Assembly: GCA_045633845.1 (NCBI GenBank)
Contig: JAZQZC010000017.1
Coordinates: forward strand, 4,935 to 68,934
Direction: 5' to 3'
Source: RGIG4708 sp045633845
GTDB lineage: Bacteria > Bacillota > Clostridia > UMGS1810
Length of the DNA: 64,000 bases
The notes under the pieces were generated by a model that saw nothing but the letters and a program-made list of their open reading frames with translations, made no database searches and was not told the origin of the DNA. A program made the position numbers and the translations under genes. Positions within the stretch are counted from its first letter, which is position 1; each line of letters begins with the position of its first letter. Positions 35,916-43,896 of this stretch are shown one piece after another.

Positions 35916-36473
35916 TTATACATCCCTTTTCTTAAGCATAAATATTCTTTTAAATCTATAAATAATCTTACCGCAGTTTTCGACAATAATATAACTCTTG
36001 GAAATAGCAAAGTTTTTGCCATAAGCTTTGCCACCAACCATAAGTGCCGAAACAATTGCAGTCATAAGTAAATTTACCATTACAGAACTGACAATCGGTA
36101 ATTTGTTATATACATTTATTGCAACAGCTGCAGCCAGGCTACCCGACAATACACCTGCAATATCTCCGATTACGTCGTTACAAAAGCTGGATACTTTTTC
36201 GGCATTTCGTATCAAATCAATAGATTCTTTTGAACCAGGAACTTTTTTTGCGGACTTTGCATGAAAAGGCACCTCAGTTGCGGTAGCTACTGCAAGTCCT
36301 ATAATATCAAAAACAATACCAAGCAAAATAACAAGTATAAGCACAACTACAGAAATTGCGATACTCAGGTCATTTACAACGGTATTGGTAAGCAAGCCTA
36401 AGGATATTGATATTATAAAAGACATAACTGTAACTTTAATTACCCAATTATAATCCGGTTTGAATTTTTTCAT
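35916..36473 (-). CDS. oapA: OLE-associated membrane protein OapA
   Basis: A 185-residue protein with four hydrophobic segments (about 11-33, 36-63, 103-121, 125-148). Between the second and third lies a polar loop (residues 64-100) containing TEVPFHAKSAKKVPGSKES and NAEKVSSFCND. This layout, with DIIGLAVATA before the loop and a basic tail (RFKRIFMLKKRD), matches what I know of OapA, the protein that binds OLE RNA and brings it to the membrane; database entries often label it CorB/DUF21-like. It starts 31 nt after the RNA end, behind GGAG, and abuts dxs. Confidence 0.85.
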   Translation of the reverse strand: MKKFKPDYNWVIKVTVMSFIISISLGLLTNTVVNDLSIAISVVVLILVILLGIVFDIIGLAVATATEVPFHAKSAKKVPGSKESIDLIRNAEKVSSFCNDVIGDIAGVLSGSLAAAVAINVYNKLPIVSSVMVNLLMTAIVSALMVGGKAYGKNFAISKSYIIVENCGKIIYRFKRIFMLKKRDV

Positions 36474-36503
36474 CTGATTTCTCCATATAATTTAAAAAAC
36501 ACA

Positions 36504-37144
36504 ATGGTGGTAATATACAAAGTAAAATTTACGGCTTAGGTCCGGCTGGATTTCCCATAAGATTACTGTTTCGTCGCCAAATCAGCAGTTCCCTTTTAAA
36601 ATCTTATATGCACAGTTACCTGATGCATTGCCGGATTACCACTTAGATCCGTACTGCAATCCTTTGTATAAAACAGTCTAGGAGTTTTCCTCACAATCGA
36701 TTTAATTCTTAGCCTCTTTTGCAAATGAGGTTTAAAGAGCGATTACAACAAATCAATGGCCGTTGATTTGTTGTATGAACAATTTTCCACCACATTCACT
36801 CAAGGCAGGCTACACTGCTCACAGCATATTGTTACCTATACCGCAAAACAGGTTTTATCCCGCAACATAAGCAGCTTTGAATAAAAAAGCACCTTGCGGC
36901 ACTAAGGGGAACAGTATTGTAATAAATACAACCTGCCCCATCATTGCCTACATATACGGGTCTCCACGGAAAGAGGGTCAACGCCCGCATGCCATTGCGG
37001 ATCGCCCTGATTCCTTAACTCCCAGCAAATGCCCCAAACTGGGCGTAAGAAGCACTCACCAGGAACTTCATCGATATGCCCTTTAATGGATTTTTAGGCC
37101 CATCTTACAAACTAAAACGACTGACTAGAATACTGCACCACCAT
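36504..37144 (-). ncRNA. ole: OLE RNA (ornate large extremophilic RNA)
   Basis: A 641-nt non-coding region between xseB and oapA. It is much richer in G+C and more structured than other gaps, and no credible gene lies in it. Its two ends pair: on the minus strand ATGGTGGT (from 37144) is complementary to ACCACCAT (ending 36504), closing the whole molecule, as described for OLE. Length (about 610 nt in Bacillus halodurans), location in an xse-dxs operon, and the adjoining OapA all fit. The RNA forms a membrane-bound ribonucleoprotein linked in halodurans to ethanol, cold, Mg2+ and carbon/energy stress. The exact ends here are inferred from the pairing. Confidence 0.85.
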
Positions 37145-37165
37145 ATGTTTAATTAACATAATTTA

Positions 37166-37366
37166 TCACTCAAGACTATCATCTTGCGATATAATTTTAA
37201 CTTGCTGTTGAGCGTCTTCTAGCATTTTTGCACACTCTTTAGAAAGCTTTATACCCTTTTGATAAAGGTCTATACACTCATCAAGCTTGGCATCTCCGCT
37301 TTCTAATTTTTCGATAATTGCCTCAAGCTCTTTTAAATTTTGTTCAAATGATTTTGTTTTTGGCAT
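37166..37366 (-). CDS. xseB: Exodeoxyribonuclease VII small subunit
   Basis: A 66-residue helical protein. The family signature is FEQNLKELEAIIEKLESGD followed by LDECIDLYQKGIKLSKEC. Several XseB copies form the rod-like part of exonuclease VII with XseA, degrading single-stranded DNA. It starts 14 bp after xseA and ends 21 bp before the OLE RNA, so the RNA is probably cut from or read within the same transcript. Confidence 0.95.
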   Translation of the reverse strand: MPKTKSFEQNLKELEAIIEKLESGDAKLDECIDLYQKGIKLSKECAKMLEDAQQQVKIISQDDSLE

Positions 37367-37380
37367 AAATACCTCACTGT

Positions 37381-38562
37381 TTATATAATCTGTGATTTAA
37401 CTGAACCATCAGACAAAGTAATATCAACAATGTCTCCCTTGCTGACGTCATTAACACTTTTTATCGTAATATCATTACCCGAAACAACCGCATAACCTCT
37501 TGCCAATACCTTAAGGGGACTCAGTGCATCAAGTTTGACACATTTTTGCAAAAATTGCGCACAGAATTTATCAACAATGCCCGAATATGATATTGTCATA
37601 TCACTTGTCAAATCATCGGTATACTGGCGAAAATCGCAAATGTTTTTGCTTACCAAATTGTAAATATTTTTAGAAACAATGCTATCAAATTCAGCCGCTT
37701 TGTATTTGACAAGTGCATAAAGTGCATTGTTGCACCTTGAAATACTGTCTTCAAAATACTGTTTTAACTGCCGGCAATCAGGTACTGCCAGCTCGGCGGC
37801 CGCCGAAGGCGTAGGAGCACGAAGGTCAGCCACAAAATCTGCAATTGTAAAGTCGGTTTCGTGGCCAACTGCAGAAATTACCGGTACCTCCGAATTATAT
37901 ATCGCATCGGCTACAATACGTTCGTTAAAAGGCCACAAGTCTTCAATGGAGCCTCCGCCCCGCCCTGTTATGATAACATCAGGAATTATATTGCTGTTAA
38001 AGTAACGTATTCCGTCTGCAATTGTTTTTGCCGCACCTGCACCTTGAACCTGAGCAGGATATACAAATACTTTTGCCATAGCAAAGCGTCTGCCGGTTAC
38101 ATTAATTATATCCTGCAGTGCTGCTCCGCCGACGGCTGTAACTATGCCGATTTTGTCTGGATATTTTGGTATTGGTCTTTTGCGATATTCATCAAAATAC
38201 CCTTCGTATTCCAGCTGCTTTTTTAATTGTTCATAAGCAACATAAAGCTCACCAACACCATCCGGAACAATCTCACTGATGTACAACTGATATACGCCAT
38301 CTCTTTCATATACCGAAATTCTGCCGTTTGCAATAACCTTCATTCCATTATCGGGTAAAAACTTTAAATGCAGTGCATCAGAGTAAAACATAACACATTT
38401 TACAGAGGCGGTTCCGTCTTTTAAAGTAAGATATATATGACCTGATGTGTGTCTTTTAAAATTTGATATCTCACCCTTGAGCCAAATGTTGGTGAGTAAA
38501 TCGTTGTTATCAATATATCGCTTGATATAATTATTTAACTGACTTACTGTTATAACTGTCAT
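37381..38562 (-). CDS. xseA: Exodeoxyribonuclease VII large subunit
   Basis: A 393-residue catalytic subunit. An OB-fold nucleic-acid domain (about 5-100) has WLKGEISNFKRHTSGHIYLTL, followed by the exonuclease domain with IGIVTAVGGAALQDII, GRGGGSIEDLWPFN and AVGHETDFTIADFVADLRAPTPSAAA. The ATG at 38562 follows AGGTG; an in-frame GTG at 38571 lies within that site. It begins 12 bp after nusB. Confidence 0.95.
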   Translation of the reverse strand: MTVITVSQLNNYIKRYIDNNDLLTNIWLKGEISNFKRHTSGHIYLTLKDGTASVKCVMFYSDALHLKFLPDNGMKVIANGRISVYERDGVYQLYISEIVPDGVGELYVAYEQLKKQLEYEGYFDEYRKRPIPKYPDKIGIVTAVGGAALQDIINVTGRRFAMAKVFVYPAQVQGAGAAKTIADGIRYFNSNIIPDVIITGRGGGSIEDLWPFNERIVADAIYNSEVPVISAVGHETDFTIADFVADLRAPTPSAAAELAVPDCRQLKQYFEDSISRCNNALYALVKYKAAEFDSIVSKNIYNLVSKNICDFRQYTDDLTSDMTISYSGIVDKFCAQFLQKCVKLDALSPLKVLARGYAVVSGNDITIKSVNDVSKGDIVDITLSDGSVKSQII

Positions 38563-38574
38563 ATAAGTCACCTG

Positions 38575-38976
38575 TTATTTAACAAAGCATGCCAAAACAC
38601 CGTTAATAAACGAAGGCGAATTGTCGTCACCGTATGTTTTTGCAATATTGACAGCTTCATTAACAGTAACCTTTGCAGGAATACTGTCAAGGTATGATAT
38701 TTCGGTAACTGCAAGTCTTAAGATAGACAAATCAACTTTTGACAAACGTTCAATTTTCCAATTCTTAAGGTTTGGTGCAATTTGTTCATCAATATCTGCA
38801 ACATTTTTAAAGCAATTTGTTATTGTGCTGATAATATATTGTTTATCATCCTTTGAGATTTCTTCATTTATGTTATCAAAAAAGAAATCAAGTCTTTCCT
38901 CATAACGTTCGATGCCGTAAAACGGAATTTCAAATATAAGTTTGAAAACGTTTTCTCGTGCTTCTCTTCTTGTCAT
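38575..38976 (-). CDS. nusB: Transcription antitermination factor NusB
   Basis: A 133-residue all-helical protein acting with NusE (S10) at boxA for rRNA antitermination. TRREARENVFKLIFE at the N-terminus and the C-terminal NEAVNIAKTYGDDNSPSFINGVLA are diagnostic. Start 38976 follows GGAGGA; longer in-frame starts run into the asp23 gene. The asp23-nusB-xse order next to spoIIIA is common in Clostridia. Confidence 0.95.
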   Translation of the reverse strand: MTRREARENVFKLIFEIPFYGIERYEERLDFFFDNINEEISKDDKQYIISTITNCFKNVADIDEQIAPNLKNWKIERLSKVDLSILRLAVTEISYLDSIPAKVTVNEAVNIAKTYGDDNSPSFINGVLACFVK

Positions 38977-38995
38977 ATGTTCCTCCAAGTGCAAA

Positions 38996-39385
38996 TCATT
39001 CTTCGGGTTCAGGCTGTTCGTCGCTATGAACAGCTTTAGGTTGCTCAACGCCCACAACGTGAACATTGACTTTTTCAATTTCAAGACCACTCATAAGCTC
39101 AACGCTTTTTTTGACGTTGCTTTGAACATTCCAAGCCACCTCGTGAATTTTTGCACCGTAATCAACAACGATATTTACATCAATAGTAAGCTGTTCACCC
39201 GGGGTTACTTTTATACCTTTTGTATAATTTTTTTTGCCAAAAATTTCCGCAATACCACTTAATGCTCCGTTCATAGTGTTTGCGCCGTCAATTTCAGCAA
39301 CAGCAACCGCCGCAATTGTTGAAATGACTTCATCAGAAATTTTAATATTACCATTATTATCCATAGCTTCATAGTTTTCCGGCAT
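38996..39385 (-). CDS. Asp23/Gls24 family envelope stress protein
   Basis: A 129-residue Asp23-family protein. ISDEVISTIAAVAVAEIDG at the N-terminus and the alternating-strand region ending VNVHVVGVEQP are typical. Family proteins sit at the cytoplasmic membrane and respond to alkaline or cell-wall stress; in Clostridia a copy lies between spoIIIAH and nusB, as here. The tail is acidic (DEQPEPEE). Confidence 0.92.
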   Translation of the reverse strand: MPENYEAMDNNGNIKISDEVISTIAAVAVAEIDGANTMNGALSGIAEIFGKKNYTKGIKVTPGEQLTIDVNIVVDYGAKIHEVAWNVQSNVKKSVELMSGLEIEKVNVHVVGVEQPKAVHSDEQPEPEE

Positions 39386-39454
39386 ATATATTACCTCCCA
39401 AGCAAGTTAAATACAAAATTTTGTATTATATTATTATGTATTATAACATAAAAA

Positions 39455-39979
39455 TTAATCGACTGCAACTATTTTTATATTATTATTGGAGTTATTTGTA
39501 TGTTCAGATACCACATCACGTATTTTTGATATATCATTTTGATTGAGTTTGTCCGCTTTAACAGTAACATTTATTGCATTATCTGTAATATAAACTATTG
39601 CATCCTTGTATCCTTTTGAAATTATAATACTTTCAGCATCGCTTTCATCAACCGAAATATCTGCAATTTTGTTGACTTTATCGGCAGCCTCGGTTCGTGA
39701 TTTTTCAGAAGCAGCAGAATTGTTGATTATATCGTTTAAAACCCTGATTGCCTGCTCTCTGTCTTTAGCCTTTTTGTTTTTTAAGCTGTCAAATTGTGAC
39801 TCACTGATATTTTCGCCCGATACCAGAACAGTTGAGCCAATCGGTATATTCTGACCTTGTGATGTTTCAACCGAGGCAGACTTTTCAAATTCAAACAATC
39901 TGCAAATCGTCAGTGAAATTAAAAAAAATATAACAAGAACTGCAATTATAAAATTACGTTTTCTAAAAACCATAAACAT
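39455..39979 (-). CDS. spoIIIAH: Stage III sporulation protein AH
   Basis: A 174-residue protein with one N-terminal membrane helix (about 8-25) and an extracytoplasmic domain of the YscJ/FliF ring-building type in the C-terminal half. In Bacillus it faces the forespore and binds SpoIIQ, making the mother cell-forespore channel. It has the usual order, last in spoIIIA. GGAGG precedes the ATG. A matching SpoIIQ is encoded at 18.3 kb in this window. Confidence 0.88.
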   Translation of the reverse strand: MFMVFRKRNFIIAVLVIFFLISLTICRLFEFEKSASVETSQGQNIPIGSTVLVSGENISESQFDSLKNKKAKDREQAIRVLNDIINNSAASEKSRTEAADKVNKIADISVDESDAESIIISKGYKDAIVYITDNAINVTVKADKLNQNDISKIRDVVSEHTNNSNNNIKIVAVD

Positions 39980-39989
39980 AGTTAGCCTC

Positions 39990-40412
39990 CTAATTATAAA
40001 TCACTATTACTTTACTGTCCGAAATACCCAAAAGTGTGGCAACTGCATTACGTATTTCCAAAGAATGAGTATTGCTGATTCCTTTTGCCGAAATAAGCGC
40101 ACCGCGTACGTACGGGAGCTTTTCGCTGGTTACAAAGGGTGAATTATCCGAAAAGGTCATATCGCTTTTTGTGTTGTTATTTACAACTTTTTCGCCATTG
40201 GTATCGTATGTAAGAATTACCGAGCAATGCTCGATGTCATACGTAAGCTCTATTATATCTGCAATTTTTTCTTCCAAAACTAGACATGTATCTGCGCTTT
40301 CTGTTTTGTCATTGTTAAAGTCCTTTTGAGGTATCAGCATCAAAAATACTCCAATCAAAATTGCAATTACAAAAAATTTATATTTAGTAATTATCTCCAT
40401 TGTGTTTTTCAT
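39990..40412 (-). CDS. spoIIIAG: Stage III sporulation protein AG
   Basis: A 140-residue protein with a single N-terminal membrane helix (about 10-26), then an extracytoplasmic domain ending in the family pattern VRGALISAKGISN...IRNAVATLLGISDSKVIV. In Bacillus it forms a large ring of the feeding-tube complex. Its start overlaps the spoIIIAF end by 29 bp, with AAGGTG placed 8 bp before it. It is shorter than the Bacillus protein (about 229 residues). Confidence 0.85.
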   Translation of the reverse strand: MKNTMEIITKYKFFVIAILIGVFLMLIPQKDFNNDKTESADTCLVLEEKIADIIELTYDIEHCSVILTYDTNGEKVVNNNTKSDMTFSDNSPFVTSEKLPYVRGALISAKGISNTHSLEIRNAVATLLGISDSKVIVIYN

Positions 40413-40677
40413 TTTCTGTCACCTTCCGGATATCGTTAAAATAAATATTAACATTGTCTCTGAATTTTTGTGAATATTGAGTATATTCATCAATATATTT
40501 TTCTGCAGAAAAGCTGTATGGTGCAAATTTAAGACCGACAGCTGAATTGATAACAATTGCGGATATGGCACACACAACAATTAAATTGATGCATATTTTG
40601 GATAGGTCGTCAGGCAATATTGAAGATATAATCGACGCAAACAAAATTAAATGTATAATAATACGCAGAATTTTCAT
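40384..40677 (-). CDS. spoIIIAF: Stage III sporulation protein AF (short form)
   Basis: A 97-residue protein with two membrane segments (about 5-22 and 28-46). Position between spoIIIAE and spoIIIAG identifies it; sequence similarity alone would be weak. Bacillus SpoIIIAF is about twice as long, so the cytoplasmic C-terminal half is largely missing here. The reading frame is intact and overlaps spoIIIAG, so this seems a natural short form rather than a break. Confidence 0.75.
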   Translation of the reverse strand: MKILRIIIHLILFASIISSILPDDLSKICINLIVVCAISAIVINSAVGLKFAPYSFSAEKYIDEYTQYSQKFRDNVNIYFNDIRKVTENEKHNGDNY

Positions 40678-40689
40678 TATGTATCCCCT

Positions 40690-41775
40690 TTAAAATACTG
40701 ATATTTCGGTTGCGATTGCAATAACAAAAGTGACAGATATGCATATCAAAACAATTGCAAGCTCCGTCAGACAATCTGAAAATGCAATAAATAAACTGCA
40801 TATATTGCTTTTAGATATACAACTAAAAACACTTCCTATCAGCTTTATTATCATCGAAAACAAAAACATTGCCGCAAAAGGGGCAAAAACAATTGCAATA
40901 ACGATAACAATACCCGCAACTCCAATTGAATTATGAAGCAGAATAATAGAACCAATCATCGCTTCGGCCGTGTCAGACAAAAAAGAACCAACAACAGGTA
41001 CACTTCTTGATACAGCATATTTTATACCTGTCAAAAACAGCCTTTGAGATCCGTATGTAATTGTCTGTGTCAGTTTAACTCCTACAATAAAAAATGTGGT
41101 GTACAACCCCAACAACCAATGTATTATATTACAAATAAATTTTTTAACACCGGATGTATCAAATTCCGGATATACGGATGTAATAATTGAAAGCACCAAC
41201 AAAATATTTATTGCAGGAAAAATAATATTAACTGCCAGATATTGAAAAACACCTGTAAATATCAAAAAAGTACTGTAAACGCTTACCGGTATTTTGTTCA
41301 TAAATACAGATGAAACGCTAAAATATACCGGAAGTGACACCTGCATAAAGCCAACAATAGAATTTACTGTTTGAGATGCAATCTCATAAAATTTAATATA
41401 TATATTTGTAAATATTCCCGAAACAAAATACGCTATTAAAAGCTCGTCGTAACTATTTGCTTTTGAACCTTGAATAATTTTGATAACAACAGAAAACAAA
41501 CATATGGCAATTAAAGTAAACATAATTGTGTTATTGTTAACTATCGAAGAATTAATACTGTTTTTTAATTCGCTTATAATTACATTTACAACATCATTAA
41601 GGTTGCCCTGTTTTATTAAATTTAACAGATTGTCAAAATTTATATTATTTGATTTGATGCTGAAAAGATATTCATTTATTGATTGCAAATCAATTTTGAT
41701 TTGAGGCTGATTTGCATAACACTGCGACGGAGCAAAAATCAACAGCATAAAAATCGCAAAAAATTTGTTTACCAT
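40690..41775 (-). CDS. spoIIIAE: Stage III sporulation protein AE
   Basis: A 361-residue polytopic membrane protein with a signal-like N-terminus (ending about residue 22) and about seven to eight later hydrophobic segments. SRSVPVVGSFLSDTAEAMIGS near residue 235 is the family-typical segment. It is a putative transporter part of the SpoIIIA-SpoIIQ channel. Spacing to its neighbours is 9-12 bp. Confidence 0.88.
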   Translation of the reverse strand: MVNKFFAIFMLLIFAPSQCYANQPQIKIDLQSINEYLFSIKSNNINFDNLLNLIKQGNLNDVVNVIISELKNSINSSIVNNNTIMFTLIAICLFSVVIKIIQGSKANSYDELLIAYFVSGIFTNIYIKFYEIASQTVNSIVGFMQVSLPVYFSVSSVFMNKIPVSVYSTFLIFTGVFQYLAVNIIFPAINILLVLSIITSVYPEFDTSGVKKFICNIIHWLLGLYTTFFIVGVKLTQTITYGSQRLFLTGIKYAVSRSVPVVGSFLSDTAEAMIGSIILLHNSIGVAGIVIVIAIVFAPFAAMFLFSMIIKLIGSVFSCISKSNICSLFIAFSDCLTELAIVLICISVTFVIAIATEISVF

Positions 41776-41784
41776 ATTGCACCT

Positions 41785-42168
41785 TTACAATAATTTGTTT
41801 ATGTTAACCAATAGTTCCTTTAACCAGGGAATACAAAGTGAAATCATAGCAATTCTTGCTGCCAAATCCACTTTATCTGCAATTGATTTGTGTCCGTAAT
41901 CATTGCATAAATTACATATAAAGTTTTTTGCAAGAGTAAGAATACATACTTCAAAACACAATTTAATAATATCAGAATCAATGTTCATATCGGATATCAA
42001 AAGCATTACGTCTGATTTTACTGTATATATTTCCTGTATAATCAGTTTTAAAATTACTGTGCCGGTTATAATGTTTACGGGAAGCGCAAATTCACTTTTA
42101 AATTCTTTGACAATATTGATAATTATAATGCCTGTTACTGAGATAATAATTATTTTGTAAAACATCAA
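41785..42168 (-). CDS. spoIIIAD: Stage III sporulation protein AD
   Basis: A 127-residue membrane protein with about three to four hydrophobic segments, similar in length to Bacillus SpoIIIAD (133). It overlaps spoIIIAC by 4 bp. SpoIIIAC and SpoIIIAD are related small membrane proteins of the feeding-tube complex. Confidence 0.85.
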   Translation of the reverse strand: MMFYKIIIISVTGIIIINIVKEFKSEFALPVNIITGTVILKLIIQEIYTVKSDVMLLISDMNIDSDIIKLCFEVCILTLAKNFICNLCNDYGHKSIADKVDLAARIAMISLCIPWLKELLVNINKLL

Positions 42169-42359
42169 AAGCTGAACATTGTACGTATTGCTTCAAAGAG
42201 TCTGTTGATTTCGGTTACTATCATAAGCATAACTGCTATAAGTCCACCTATAGATAGCATAAGTGCCTGCTCTTCCCTACCCGCCTGCACAAGAAGCCTG
42301 TACAGAATAGCAACAATAATTCCTATTCCAGCTATTTTGAATATTAAATCAATCTCCAT
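42165..42359 (-). CDS. spoIIIAC: Stage III sporulation protein AC
   Basis: A 64-residue protein with two membrane helices (about 7-25 and 30-50). LIFKIAGIGIIVAILYRLL and the REEQALMLSIGG turn between the helices are typical of the family. GGAGGT precedes its ATG. It is coupled to spoIIIAD by a 4-bp overlap. Confidence 0.9.
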   Translation of the reverse strand: MEIDLIFKIAGIGIIVAILYRLLVQAGREEQALMLSIGGLIAVMLMIVTEINRLFEAIRTMFSF

Positions 42360-42371
42360 TTTTACCTCCGC

Positions 42372-42881
42372 TCATATAAGTATCAATATAATAAAAATTC
42401 CCGATAATGCCGATATGTACATAGTAAGCTTGTTGTTTTGTCTGTTTTGATTAAGTTTGTTATCTAAAACTTTGTTTAACAGTTCAATTTGTCTGTCGGC
42501 GCAATTTTTGTATTCCATTGTGTCACCAATTCTTAAATCGCTGCAAAAACTATTCATTATTTCTATTGTGGCTTTTGAATAACCTGCTTTGTTGCACCTG
42601 CTCCATGCATCAGAGAAAGATACAGAATTACTGTCTTTTATTTGCTCTGCAAATGACTTGAAAGCATCTTTATGTACAAAATTTGTATTTTTGATACTGT
42701 TATTAATTGCCGATGCTATATCGTTCGAATTGTAATCTACTTCATTTTTAAAATTTTCGTAAAATTTAATTGTTTCTTTAATTTGGGCTAATACAAGATT
42801 ACTTTCTTTGACTATATTTAACCCAAAAATAATTGATGACAAAAATATAATCAGTGCACCTGCAACTTTAAAATATATCAT
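42372..42881 (-). CDS. spoIIIAB: Stage III sporulation protein AB
   Basis: A 169-residue protein with a membrane helix at each end (about 5-22 and 150-168) and a helical cytoplasmic middle, resembling GspF-type platform proteins of secretion systems. Family length is about 171. Its first base coincides with the last base of spoIIIAA, so the two are coupled; the premature stop in spoIIIAA could therefore reduce its translation. Confidence 0.87.
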   Translation of the reverse strand: MIYFKVAGALIIFLSSIIFGLNIVKESNLVLAQIKETIKFYENFKNEVDYNSNDIASAINNSIKNTNFVHKDAFKSFAEQIKDSNSVSFSDAWSRCNKAGYSKATIEIMNSFCSDLRIGDTMEYKNCADRQIELLNKVLDNKLNQNRQNNKLTMYISALSGIFIILILI

Positions 42882-43798
42882 CAGACAAACCTCCTGATGT
42901 TTTCTATGGTTCCTTTGCCGTTTTTGTCACTCATTTCTACAACCAAAAGCGGTTTTAAAGCATCAATGTCCGGCCTATTCAGACAAGTATCAAAATTTTT
43001 GCCGTGGAGCGAAAACACACATTTAATACCTGATTTAAGTATATTGTTTACAGCTTCGGCTTCGCTGGTGCTCCATATTTCATCACACACTACCATATCA
43101 GGTGACATGGTACGCAAAATAACCTCTGCAGATGCGTTTTTTGGACAGTCGGACATTACAGAAACACTGTTAAATGTACAATCTGTGCTTGTCCCCATAT
43201 CCGATGGGCATATTTCGCCTCTTTCATCAATTACACACAAATGCATATGAGGATGCGTACTGGCAAGATATGAAACAAAATTTTTTATAAATGTTGTTTT
43301 GCCGCATCCCGGAGGTGAAATCACACATATGTTTGATAATTTGTTGTTAACAGTTAATTGTTTAAACAATCTGTGGGAAAACAGCTTTCTGTTTTTTGAA
43401 ATTCTGATATTAATTGAGCTTATATCTTTTATCAAGGCAATTTCGTTATTTTTTATAACCGTTTTTCCGCATATTCCTATACGATGACCGCCTTTTATGG
43501 TTATATAACCATTTTTTAAATGATATTCATACGCATATGCTGACATTTTTGTTGCGTTCTGAATTATATTGTAAGCAGTTGATTTATCTGCAACAAAGGG
43601 TTTGTCCGCTATTGTTCCGAGGTTGTACTGCTCTGTTAATACAAAAGACGTATTATCTGCCTTAATTCACAAATATCCCGAATTGTGTATTCTGATTTCT
43701 TCACATTTATCCCACATTACATCGTCCAATGCATAATCCAATGCATTTTTAATTTGCGAAGTAAATATTTCGTACAGTTGTTTTTTTATATTGTTCAT
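42881..43798 (-). pseudogene. spoIIIAA: spoIIIAA (secretion-type ATPase) with an in-frame TGA at codon 44
   Basis: Reading from the ATG at 43798 to the stop at 42881 gives 305 codons, the normal SpoIIIAA length, in one unbroken frame except for TGA at 43669-43667. Residues before it (EEIRIHNSGYL) and after it (IKADNTSFVLTEQ) both align with the expected protein, so one base change is enough to explain the stop (CGA would give Arg). Downstream the ATPase is intact: SPPGCGKTTF (Walker A) and VIDERGEI. An internal ATG at 43546 could yield the 221-residue core but has no clear ribosome-binding site. SpoIIIAA powers the channel and is needed for sporulation in Bacillus. Confidence 0.82.
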
Positions 43799-43851
43799 AT
43801 GTTTCAACTCCTGATATAAAAATTATATTAATGACAACGTATTATAGAACC

Positions 43852-43880
43852 TTGACATTCAAAAAAAAATTGTGTACTAT
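43852..43880 (+). promoter_or_regulatory. Promoter for sigH
   Basis: TTGACA (43852-43857), a 17-bp spacer and TACTAT (43875-43880), 16 bp before the start codon, in the divergent gap with spoIIIAA. Confidence 0.7.
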
Positions 43881-43896
43881 AGTTTTGGTGATATAA

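Noticed and set aside
36877..37086. A 69-codon plus-strand reading frame within the OLE region
   Set aside because: It lacks a ribosome-binding site, has no recognisable family, and lies antisense inside a structured RNA gene.
36504..37144. RNase P RNA or tmRNA as the identity of the large RNA
   Set aside because: The expected RNase P core sequences and the tmRNA tRNA-like ends with CCA were not found, and the oapA-dxs context fits OLE.
43667..43669. Selenocysteine or UGA-Trp decoding at the spoIIIAA stop
   Set aside because: No convincing SECIS-type hairpin follows at the right distance, the position is not a conserved Cys or Trp, and other genes in the window use TGA as stop.
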